Both the position numbers and the translations under genes were made by a program. Below the pieces are notes generated by a model. That model was not told where the DNA came from. It was given only the letters and a program-made list of their open reading frames with translations, and did no database searches. 64,000 nt of DNA from Artemisia argyi (Eukaryota; Streptophyta; Magnoliopsida; Asterales; Asteraceae): positions 145,582,731 to 145,646,730 of the forward strand of contig CM060706.1 in NCBI GenBank assembly GCA_030686995.1, written 5' to 3'. Below, piece by piece: positions 49,072 through 59,627 of this stretch. How positions within the stretch are numbered: position 1 is the stretch's first letter; each line of letters starts with the position of its first letter.

Positions 49072-51210
49072 GAGAGAATTGCAAAAATCGTCTCTAAAGT
49101 TTGGTCAAATTGTACGTTTCGTCCCGAAAGTTTGAAAAGTGCAAGGATCGTCCCTGTGAGAAACTTTTGGGGCAAAAATCGTCCCTGGCCTACTTCAAAT
49201 GACTAAAATACCCCTGCCAAACTTTAGGGACGATTTTTGCAATTCTCCCTTTTTCAGATTCTTACTCAAATGGTCCCTGTGCTTCGCTGGGCATTACAAA
49301 TTTAGTACTAACTTTTTTTTTAATTTATTTATTTAACTATTAATATTAGTATTACTTTTTTATACGATTTCGTCCGTTTTTGTTCGTTTTTCTTTCGTTT
49401 TTGTCCATTTTTTTTACGTTTTTGTCCGTTTTTCTCACGTTTTTTTCGTTTTCATACGTTTTTGTTCGTTTTTCTTACGTTTTTGTCCGTTCTTGTTACT
49501 TTTTTTTTGTTTTTGCATACGTTTTTGTCCGTTTTTCTACGTTTTTTCCGCTTTCATACGTTTTTGTTCGTTTTTCTTACGTTTTTGTCCGTTTTTCTCA
49601 CGTTTTTTCCTTTTTCATACGTTTTTGTTCGTTTTTCTTACGTTTTTGTCCGTTCTTGTTACGTTTTTTCCGCTTTCATATGTTTTTGTTCATTTTTCTT
49701 ACGTTTTTGTCCGTTTTTCTCACATTTTTTTCATTTTCATACGTTTTTGTTCGTTTTTCTTACGTTTTTGTCCGTTCTTGTTACGTTTTTTTCGTTTTCA
49801 TACGTTTTTGTCCGTTTTTCTTACGTTTTTTTCCGCTTTCATACGTTTTTGTACGTTTTTCTTACGTTTTTGTCCGTTTTTCTCACGTTTTTTTCGTTTT
49901 CATACGTTTTTGTTCGTTTTTCTTACGTTTTTTTCCGTTGTTACATTTTTTTTGTTTTCATACATTTTTGTCCGTTTTTGTCCATTTTTCTTACGTTTTT
50001 TCCGTTTTCATACGTTTTTGTCCGTTCTTTTTACGTTTTTTTCCGTTTTGGATGAAGTCTAAAGATTTTTTCTTTTAAAAAGTAAAATTCTTTTCGAATT
50101 TTTTTTTTCAAAAACTTTTTTTTTCTATTTTTTTTTCAAAAAAAAAATTCTACAACTTTTTTTTCGAAATTTTATTTTCTAATTCTTTTTTTCGAAAAAA
50201 AAATTCAAAACATATTTATCGAAAAAATATCCGAAAAATAAAAGTATTTTTTTAGAAAAAATTTTAAAAAAGCCTAAAAAATATACTTTTTAAAAAAATC
50301 GAATAAACTTTTTTTCGAATAAAAATTTTTTAGAAAAATATTTGAAAATAAAAATATTTTTTAGAAAAAATATTTTTTAGAAGAAATATTTAAAAAAATA
50401 TATATATTTTTTTTAGAAAAATTTTCGAATTATTTAATTTTTTTTTCGAAAACATGTTTTTTCAATTTTTTTTTCGGAAACCTTTTTTATTTTATTTTTC
50501 TAAATTTTTTGTTGGTGATGGACAGTGTAAACACGGACGAAAAAGTGGAAAAATGGAAGAAAAACGTATGAAAACAGAAAAAACGTAAGAAGAACTGACA
50601 AAAACGTGAGAAAAACGAACAAAAACGCATGAAAGCGGAAAAAACATGGGAAAAACGGACAAAAACGTATGAAAACAAAAAAAACGTAACAAGAACGGAC
50701 AAAAACGTATGAAAAACGAACAAAAACGTATGAAAAAAAAAAACGTGAGAAAACCAGACAAAAACGTAAGAAAAACGAACAAAAACGTATGAAAGCGGAA
50801 AAAAACGTAGGAAAACGGACAAAAACGTATGAAAACAAAACAAACGTAACAAAAACGTAAGAAAAACGAACAAAAACGTATGAAAACGAAAAAAACGTGA
50901 GAAAAACGGACGAAATCGTATAAAAAGAATAATACTAATATTAATAGTTAAATAAATAAATTAAAAAAAAGTTATGACTAAATTTTTAATGCCCAGCGAA
51001 GCACAGGGACCATTTGAGTAAGAATCTGAAAAGAGAGAATTGCAAAAATCGTCCATAAAGTTTGGCAGGGGTATTTTAGTCATTTGAAGTAGGCTAGGGA
51101 CGATTTTTGCCCCAAAAGTTTCCCACAAAGATGATCCTTGCACTTTCCAAACTTCCGGGACGAAACGTGCAATTTGACCAAACTTTAGAGACGATTTTTG
51201 CAATTCTCTC
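49072..51210. mobile_element. Foldback MULE with minisatellite arms (2139 bp)
   Basis: Both ends read GAGAGAATTGCAAAAATCGT inward; AGACCTAAA is duplicated exactly at 49063-49071 and 51211-51219 (9 bp, Mutator-like). Each end is itself a 178-bp palindromic module (49072-49249, 51033-51210). Inside, the left arm is an array of units like CGTTTTTGTCCGTTTTTCTTA and the right arm the complement (AACGGACAAAAACGTA), so long stretches can pair. The centre (~50060-50510) is A/T-rich and asymmetric. No transposase; the long ORFs in all frames are products of the array. Confidence 0.92.
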
Positions 51211-51360
51211 AGACCTAAATTTAGACATAATCCATTCATTTCATAACAAGTGTATTACATTTATTTTTCTCATTATTTTTCATCCCATCACTTTTTGAAA
51301 TGTACCAATCAAATCTTTAGATATAAATTTAGTTTTGTGTATTAGGCATACAAATTATTT

Positions 51361-51691
51361 TTCTATTGTTTCAATTGAGCAAAAGTATTGGACAAGTTAT
51401 AAGTTATAACATACCCAAAAGTCCAAGACTAACGGTTTATACAAAGCTTTTTATCAGCCCAATAGGCCCACTCTCTTTTGCATGGACATGGACCATTAGA
51501 GTTTCTTCATCTCCAAAATGCTCCAGAAATTCAGTGTAGACCACACACGGAAAGGACCGCTTTTGGAGAATTATGAGTTCGAATCCGAATAAAATTAACT
51601 GACTAACTGCATATGATTGAACAACAATGAGTGAGAAAGAAGAGCAAACTGAGAAAACCAAGTAAAACCTGATTACGTAATTTATAATATT
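51361..51691. repeat. Duplicated host segment, copy B (right part)
   Basis: Matches 15540-15925, from TTGTTTCAATTGAGCAAAAG to CCTGATTACGTAATTTATA, including a tRNA-like GAGTTCGAATCC. Confidence 0.8.
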
Positions 51692-52310
51692 TAACATGGC
51701 AAAAGGTAGAATTCACCGAGTTAACTGTAACACCCTTTGTTTAGCGATACATCTCCGATAATTTTTATGTATTGTACGTATGATGAAACTTAGACTTACG
51801 ATTTCTAAGTTATTGCGCGAAGAGTCACGAATAATCGTTTGAAGGAAAATAAATTTAACAATCTTTTAAACTAATGTCATAACGGTAACATGTTTCATGC
51901 TATAGACAAAATATTGCGACATTCTGGTAGATGTGCGTTCCTTTTTAAGTACTTTTTCGACTTCAACAATTATCGCAAGATGTTTTCTATTAGGCAAAAA
52001 CGACTCTTTTTAGGTGACACTTTTTGACTCATAATGATGAGAAATGGTTATATAACGTTTTGTAGTTTAAAGGATTGTATTTGGGAGAATACATTAACCC
52101 TATTAAGTAACACCCCCTTTTAGGTCTATCATAACATGAACTCATTGCAATGTCAGCAAAATAAAAGTTGTTTCTGTAAATTGGTTGAACAATAAGATCC
52201 TAATATCCATGACATCTTAAGATTATTTAAGTCCTATACTTTAATTTTGGTTTTGCATGTGGTTAATAGAAGATTTTAGTTACATCTACGAATGATCGGA
52301 TTGCAATCAC
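51692..52310. other. Intergenic DNA, no feature recognised
   Basis: Contains TGTAACACCC near 51728 and AAGTAACACCCCC near 52104, reminiscent of LTR ends, but no pair could be established. No gene seen. Confidence 0.45.
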
Positions 52311-52460
52311 TAACAGAGACGGGAGGAGCCAGGGTGGGCACGTGCCCTTTTAGCGGGAAAAATTGTAGTATAAAAATTTTAAAATATTTAATTATTTTTT
52401 GTAATTTGCTCTTCTAACGAACCGATTTATAATGTAGGTTCTAAAAAAAAAATTGCAATA
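52311..52460. mobile_element. Truncated hAT-type MITE
   Basis: Starts CAGAGACGGGAGGAGCCAGG, then GGGTGGGCACGTGCCC and AAAAATTGTAGT, matching the reverse complement of 12085-12265. The match fades around 52460 and the second terminal repeat is missing. Confidence 0.65.
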
Positions 52461-52630
52461 ACCTTTTTAACCACAACTATAACAAATGTCATTAGCAAAA
52501 CCTTTTGAATTTCTGAACAAAGTTTCGATACTCAGAACTACAGAAATAAAAACAAGATAATATTGGGATTTGCAAAATGTCTTTATACTAATATACGATA
52601 AACAACTTGCACGATTTAAACATAAAGTAT

Positions 52631-52729
52631 GGACCCGGTTAAGACAACATCGTCTGGCGGGGTGGCGATGGGGCCTTCGCTATCCGCGAAGGTGATCGTT
52701 TCTAAGTTGAAATTCACCTTTAAAAAAAA
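52631..52729 (+). mobile_element. 5'-truncated SINE fragment
   Basis: GGACCCGGTTAAGACAACAT onward matches the 3' third of the SINE at 1026-1402. It ends in an A tail and is flanked by AAAGTAT on both sides (52624-52630, 52730-52736). Confidence 0.65.
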
Positions 52730-53001
52730 AAAGTATTGATAGATACAAAGTCGTATAATGGAATAGATATCTAATTCAAATCACGAGTAGCAGACAAAGA
52801 CAAAATAGACAATCCAAATGACTAGAAAAACAGATAAATAAATCACCGTAACAGTGGAACAAATACTAAAAAAATAAATTATAGGGGACCATACACAAAA
52901 TCGCATCTAGATCGATCCGGGAGTTGTATATAAAAATGAGTAAACAATATAATACTAGTAACAATGAAATAAATAAATGAGAAAGAAAAACAATATAGGG
53001 C

Positions 53002-54596
53002 CTAGAGCCAGTTAAAAACGGCCAATGCTAATACCAAGCTTCCGACCACACTCTTTAATCTTTCTGCTCCACTCTGCATTCAAGTTCTCATAAAATGTCA
53101 GCACATATTTATGACCATTTTTAAACAAAATTTAATATCCACAACTAATATAATTTTCAAATCAATACACCGACACTTGAGGTAGTTTGTTGTGCATAAA
53201 TAATAGATTTGAATTTTATGATAAAATACCTACTACCACAATGTGTTTGACTAAAACTTGAAATCACAAAGAACTAGCGTGTATGTACGCTTAGATAATT
53301 ACTAAACAAAAAAGAAAAAACACAATTGAAGGTAATTTATATACATTGCCTTCTCGTTTATCCGTTTGAAGCTGATATCTAGTCACATTGCTACTAACTA
53401 AAGTACATCTTGACACATTTACACATTAGCGAAAACATTTTTGTTTTATAAGTGCATCCTTTTTGTAGATACGGTATAAATGAACCCTTAAATTAATTGG
53501 AATTTTCGTGTCATAAAAGGAAAAAGATGTTAAATGCCATATTTATTGTTTTTTGAAAATGTTAAGTTCACATAATGTTGGCAAAAAAAAGTTTCACAAG
53601 TACTCTAAATAGTGAAATTCAAAAAAAAGAAATGTATCATATTTGACACATATTTGGGCAAAACTTTTTGTAAACATTACAAGTATAACATTTTTCGTTT
53701 TCTTTTAAGGGTCAATTTCATATTTACCCGACTTAAACACAATAATAATATACTTACCAAAATTATGTTTTAATTACGTTATACATCATGCATTCAAAAC
53801 TTATAAACAGAGTATGTATGTCATTTTCATATTTAGATCGGGTATATATCAAATTATCCCTTATTTTAATCCAATTTCACTTGCATTGACCTTCAATTAA
53901 AACCAACATATTAACCGATAAAACAGTCATCAACTAAAAAATTAATCACATCTAGATGCATGTTTTCAGAGATTTACACCTACATTATCAAATACTTACC
54001 AAACAACAAAAAATAATAGTATAATATTTTATAAAAAATGAAATACCAGTATAAAAAAAACTTACATCATCAGCAATGGCAGCAGAAGGACCAGGAGACA
54101 ACTCGTCCCCACCAGGTCCAGGAGCTTCAGCAGGAGGAGCCGGTGGGCTCATCAACTCAGGCGCAGGTGCAGGCGACACATCATGCTTCTTACTCTTCTT
54201 CTTACTCTTGCTAGGAGCAGGTGCAGGCACCTCAGCAGGAGTGGTGGGAGCCTCAGCAGGAGGTGCAGCAGTAGGTTCAGGTACAGGTGGAGACTCCACA
54301 ACAGTCGGTGGAGGAGCACTCACTGGTACAGGAGCAGGTGGTGAGCTCACTGGTTCAGGGACAGAAACTGTTGGTGGTGACGCAACTGGAGAAACTGGAG
54401 CAATGGGAGGTGATGAAAGTGGTGAGGAGACTGGTGGGGTGGTGGTGGTGGGCTTGGAAGGGGAGGTGGCGGGTGGAGTGACGATGGTGGATGATGGTGG
54501 AGGGTAGGTGGGGGAGGCTGCTGGAGATTGGGCAGTGGCTGTGGAGATGAGGAGGAGGCATGTGAGTGTGAGGAAGAGAGTGGTTTTTTGAGACAT
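53002..54596 (-). CDS. Lysine-rich classical arabinogalactan protein, GPI-anchored (200 residues, two exons)
   Basis: Exon 1 is 54596-54066: signal peptide to about residue 22 (TLFLTLTCLLLISTATA), then a Pro/Ala/Ser/Thr-rich domain with many Ser-Pro, Ala-Pro and Thr-Pro pairs for Hyp-linked glycans, and a lysine cluster at residues 130-137 (KSKKKSKKH). The donor GTAAGT at 54065 is in phase 0. Exon 2 (53073-53002) after an AG acceptor adds 23 residues, a small-residue site then a hydrophobic tail (VVGSLVLALAVFNWL) and stop: the GPI-anchor signal. The intron is 992 bases. Reading through the donor instead gives a spurious 202-residue tail. Layout matches the AtAGP17/18/19 class, cell-surface proteoglycans acting at membrane and wall. 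Exon 1 identity is very secure; exon 2 rests on frame, splice sites and a perfect anchor signal. Confidence 0.92.
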
Positions 54597-56046
54597 GGTG
54601 TTGGAATGAGAGTAGAAATGAGAGATGGGAATGGGGAGGAAGGTGGAGGTGTGAAAGGAAGGTATAACCGTATAAGTAGCCGTTAGTGAGTGAGTTGGGG
54701 TTTGGAAGTGATTATTTTTGTGTGGGGCCCATAATCCAACGGATTGGTTGCGAAATTTGCTTAACTAATTAAAACGAGTAGATTACAAACACTGTTTCAA
54801 ACAAATTGCAGTCATGATTTTTAAAGGGTAAAATGCAAAAATAATCCCTAAAATATCACGAAATCGCAAAAATAGAACCGAGACAAAAAGTCACGCAAAA
54901 AAACAACTAACGTTACGTAAATTTGCAAAAAAAGCCACCGAGAGCCATTTTCCGTTAGTTTTCCCGTTAAGTGCCTATTCATCAAGGGTAGTTTCGTCTT
55001 TTTACTGTACATACTTATTAAATTTGCCGCCATAATCAGCTCTGTGCCTGAGCATCGATTTGACATGACTTCAATAGCTAAATTTGCAAAGTAACTAAAA
55101 GGTTTTAACCCCAAAAACCCCCTCACAACCCACACTTGCAAATCACGACTCGATGTAAGAGTAAAAAAAAAAACACGGCTTCGAAAATGGAATCTGTTGA
55201 GGCAACATGATCAAGATCTCTTTACATTTTAATGATGACAAACAAACCATCGAAACACATAAAATAACAAACGTTAGCTCAAAATCGCCGGAGCCAATGT
55301 CTACTCCTGGCGCGCTGCCCGCGCGTCAACGCGCGGGTGACGCGCCAGGAATCTGTATGGTTCCGGGCGAATTTTAAAAGTCGGTTTTCCCCTTACCCGA
55401 CAAATGTGAATCTTTCAATACATGTATGAATATGTTATGTGCTTAATTGAGAACACTCGAAACGAGTTTTAAGACCTGAGAGATCCTACTTTTAAAACAC
55501 CCATTTACAAAAAAACGTCAACTCATGCTTTCTAACTATCGCCTCTAGCTAATGCTTTTCTAAACTTAGGGAGCTTGTATATTTCACCTAACATCGTGTT
55601 GAAGCATCCATATGTTCATATCCCGTGCTTACGTCTTCTCTAATTACATAACGGGTTTACTCCCTTATTGGTCAAACTAAGTCAAAGGTCACTGTGCGTA
55701 AACGCATCCTTTCCCACTTGGGTTATGCGTTACATCAAGATAAAGCACTTAACTTGTTTGAACCAAGATATTAGTTGAGAACGTCGAGTCGTGGAAAGTC
55801 ACGAGATATGAAAATATGGATTCTCGATGTTGTGTTACTTGAACTTATAAGTAACCTATGATTTTCTCAACTTATAATCTTAATTGTCTAAACCTTTTTC
55901 TTTTTAATGACAATTAGATTATGCCTTAATCCTCTCTTAATCCCATTTATACAAAAGACAAAACCAATCATATCCAATTATATCCAAATCAAATATTCTC
56001 TTACACAATCTCTTACACCCTTACATATTCCCTTACACACTACATC
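54597..56046. other. AGP upstream region and intergenic repeats
   Basis: The AGP 5' UTR and promoter lie just right of 54596. Around 54830-55010 there are GCAAAAATAATCCC-like phrases resembling MULE ends. A 42-base GC-rich hairpin lies at 55307-55348, two nested stems (CTGGCGCG/CGCGCCAG and CCCGCGCGT/ACGCGCGGG). No gene seen. Confidence 0.5.
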
Positions 56047-56051
56047 TAAAC

Positions 56052-58906
56052 TGTCACACCCCCAAAATCGGGTCCATCGGAAGCATACGTGTAGCTGGGG
56101 TGTAACTCAATTGATATTACAACACTAGTTCAAAAATGGTTTTCACTTCAATCATTTAGAATAAAATAGTTAAGTCAAAAATATTGTATTTACATTGTTA
56201 AAAGTAGTGCGGAAGTAGGCCTTTAAAATAGTTTAAAACGGTCCCCATATAAATAATCAGAGTCTTCTATGACCATGCCATGCCCTGCCAAAACCTCCTG
56301 TAGCGTGCCATAGGTTAAATCCTGAAAATACATGCTAAAGTGTCAACACGAGGTTGGTGAGTTCATAGAGTTTGTTTAACAAATAAAGTATATAGAAAAG
56401 TGTTCACACAGCAAAGGCATCGTAAATCCACTCAGTTGCAAGTCCCGCCATAAGAGACTTGTAACCTGTGTGTTTACAACCCACTGCTAAATAGTTTATG
56501 TCTAGTTGTCAAGCACAAGTGGTCAATATAATATGTCAAATTGTCAATCATATGTACGTGTATCATAGTAGTTAAAAGTGTAAACGTCACCACAAGGGTC
56601 TTCCGACATACAGTCAGGATGCACAACACACCTCTAGGGTCTTCCAACAACTTACGGTTGGGATGCATCCAAATTAATGGCCTTCCAATACCGTAGTATT
56701 AGGATGTATCCAAATTAATGGCCTTCCAATACCGTCGTATTAGGATGCTGCTCCGTCGACAGGGGAGACTTTATAATGCTGCTCCGAACAAGGGAGACTT
56801 TAAGTCACTCCACCAATAAGGCGAGAATTATTTAGGATGCTCCGAACAAGGGAGACTTTATAGTGTTGCTCCGAACAAGGGAGACTTTAAGTCAAAGTAC
56901 GTACGGTACATAAGTTCAAAAGTTTAAGTCAAGTTCAAAAGGTCAAGACAAGTCATAAATTCATAATAAAGTTCAAGTCAAAACCATATTTAAAGAGTCA
57001 AGTAATAGTTCAAGTAAAAACGAGCATGTATTCTCCCCCAAAAGTTGACAAAACAATTTAAAAGAGTAGGGGCTATGACTCACCTGGTGCGAATAGCTAC
57101 GAAGACAAAAGTGGTTACACAGAAATGAGGTTCGATCTCTAACCGCGACCTATAATGAACGAATGATACGATCTACTTAAATTATGAGGGGATGTGATGA
57201 ATGTACATGCACATGAAGCCTATACCACTCGTAGTTTGAAAATAAGCGTTGGCGTTGATTTATAGTGTTTCCATAACTTAAGAGAATATGTGCTATTAGA
57301 AGTTGTCAAATATATATATAGTTCGCCTAGTTTCAAAAGTGTATATCTTGGTCGTTTTAGGCTCGTTTTCTACGTTCTTTATATCCACGGATTCGTTTTA
57401 GTATATACTAATATATTTTTGATAGTTCGGCACCTCTAGGTTACGTCTAACGCCTCTATTTGTCCAACGAAAAATGTCAAACAGCATGCAGTTTTCAGAA
57501 AATATAGTTTTCGTCGTTAAACTCGTTTTTAGCATATCTCCTTCGTTATTAACTCGTTTTCATCCCCGTTTTCGGCCATAGTTCCGTCTTGGAATGTATT
57601 TTCTAAATATTTGGTCAAAAGTTACCCCAAACCCACTGAGTTTGCCACGTTTTCATTTTAAGGACAGTAGGTTTGTATATATGTTTAAAATCCATTTCTA
57701 ATGTTCCAAACTAGTTTCTAATCCAACCAAACCACTTTCAATCACCACAAATCTAGTCTAATCTTACCATACACCTTCTTAGGGTGTCATGGGTTCCTAA
57801 ACATCATCACCAAGCTACTCTAACAAGGATCTAACAATAATCTATTTCTAGAGTTCAAAAGTTAGATATATATATAAATGAGTGGTATAAACTAACATAT
57901 GCATATAGATCTTGAATAAACAACATGAAATTAGAAAAATGAAAGTATGGAAAGATCAACAAGTGATCTTGAAGCTTACTTGATGATTGGATGAGTTTTG
58001 AAGATGATGATGTAAAGAAAACTAGAGTTTTATCACAAAACCCTAACAAGGATCACTAAATAAACTTGAATATAACTTGATCTTGGAAAAATGATGGATC
58101 TTGCTTCTTGATCTACCCTAGGCCGAGCACCCATATAGAGAGAAAAGAGATGAGAAGTTTTCTTGAATTATTGGGTGAAATGAGAAAATGAGATGAGATT
58201 TGCTAGTTACTTGTATATATATTTTATTTTTAGACAAAAAGGACTAGTATTAATGAGTTAGTGAAATATTTTCAAAGTGTAAGAGATTGGAATGGGAGGT
58301 GTAGATTATGTAAGAGATTTGTAGGACTTTTGTAATATTTAGGTTATATATTTTGAGTTTTAGGTGATACCGGGTACCGAGTTTGCTAAAAATAAGTCAT
58401 GACGCGATGAAATAAAATATGACGAAGTTGTAAAAGCTGTAAAATATTATTCCTGATGATAATCGGGTGTTAAAATAATTATTGAATTCAAATAACGCAA
58501 CCCGACGGAGTAATAAGCTCCGACCGTAAAATATAGTAATTGATTTCAAAACACCGGGTAAATTAATAATATAATTTTTATATTATTATAATGAGTATAT
58601 AAATGTGTTAGGACCATAGTTGGAATTGTCGGATCAATTATTTAAAATAATAGCTCATAAGATAACGTTTATTAGGTTGATAATCGTACGTTTACAAAAA
58701 TGACGCAACCCACGTATAAATGACAAATTTTCTCCGGAGGTGAATAGTGTTTTATGAATAGTAAAATTTTAAAACGCTTCTCAGAATATCAAACTGACCT
58801 CAAAAATGATGAATAGTAAAATGATGAATAGTGATCGATGAATAGTAACCGATGAATAGTAAATGTGAAAGTTTCGGGAAAAGACCAGAATTTACGAGTT
58901 GTGACA
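56052..58906 (-). repeat. 3' LTR of the young element
   Basis: Contains a short array near 56740-56890 of CTCCGAACAAGGGAGACTTTA-like units and a right-hand cluster of GATGAATAGT repeats (58800-58860). Small minus-strand ORFs (56474-56668, 57855-58049) recur in the other LTR and are not credible genes. Confidence 0.93.
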
Positions 58907-59612
58907 GTCTCTACCCCTTAAGGGAACTTCGTCCCGAAGTTCAGTTAACGTTGGTCTCAGAAGTGTTATAAAGGTGAAAATTCATGAGATGAAATGACTA
59001 GTTGACGTGTTTCTAGGCGGCGGTTTATGAGGTGAGGAAAAGTATAAGCGTTCTGACAACGAGGGTATACACACACATAAATGAAACATTCGGAAATTGA
59101 GTAGAGGATTCAATCCAGACAGAATTTTATTATAACCATTCTCAGTGTTGCAAAATTCATTTCTGAGTCGGATATAAGTAGTCAGCCTATGTCCCACTAT
59201 CCCGGGTTGAATATAGGTGACTAGTCTATATTCCACCGAGGTTCCATGAATTTTGAAATACTTAGCTCAGTTATACTAAGACTATGTCTTTCACAAATAC
59301 CAAGACGTTCAGAAAGACTAAGGCAGGCGACCAAACTCGAGGTCAAGAGATGAAACTATGCAGGGAGAAACATAACAGGGTGACATATATGATACGGGAA
59401 CATGCTTATATGAAAGACAATGATAGTAATCAACTAGAATAAGTGAATATAATATATCAAATAATGAGACACAAATCTCATCACCTAAGTCAGCAACAAA
59501 CCACAATGAGGCTCCAGCTTGGCAGGCAGGCACGTGACGGTCATAGGGTTAAGTTTTTCATAAAAGTAGCTATAGTCTAGGTTTTAAAAACACTTAGTTC
59601 GCTATAGCCAAA

Positions 59613-59624
59613 GCTCTGATACCA
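59613..59624 (-). promoter_or_regulatory. Primer-binding site (initiator Met tRNA type)
   Basis: TGGTATCAGAGC on the minus strand, next to the 5' LTR of the 56052-62482 element. Confidence 0.85.
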
Positions 59625-59627
59625 ATC

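Noticed and set aside
49380..50050. Regularly spaced repeats resembling an array such as CRISPR
   Set aside because: No conserved repeat with unique spacers; units are imperfect, contiguous and mirrored in the other arm. The host is a plant.
49380..50873. Several long ORFs rich in Phe, Val and Ser in all frames of both strands (49380-50078 and 50487-50873)
   Set aside because: They are translations of the CGTTTTTGTCCGTTTTT minisatellite inside the foldback MULE; all three frames are open, which shows repeat structure rather than coding.
54076..54507. Plus-strand Gly/Ala-rich ORF of 143 residues
   Set aside because: Exact antisense shadow of the arabinogalactan-protein exon.
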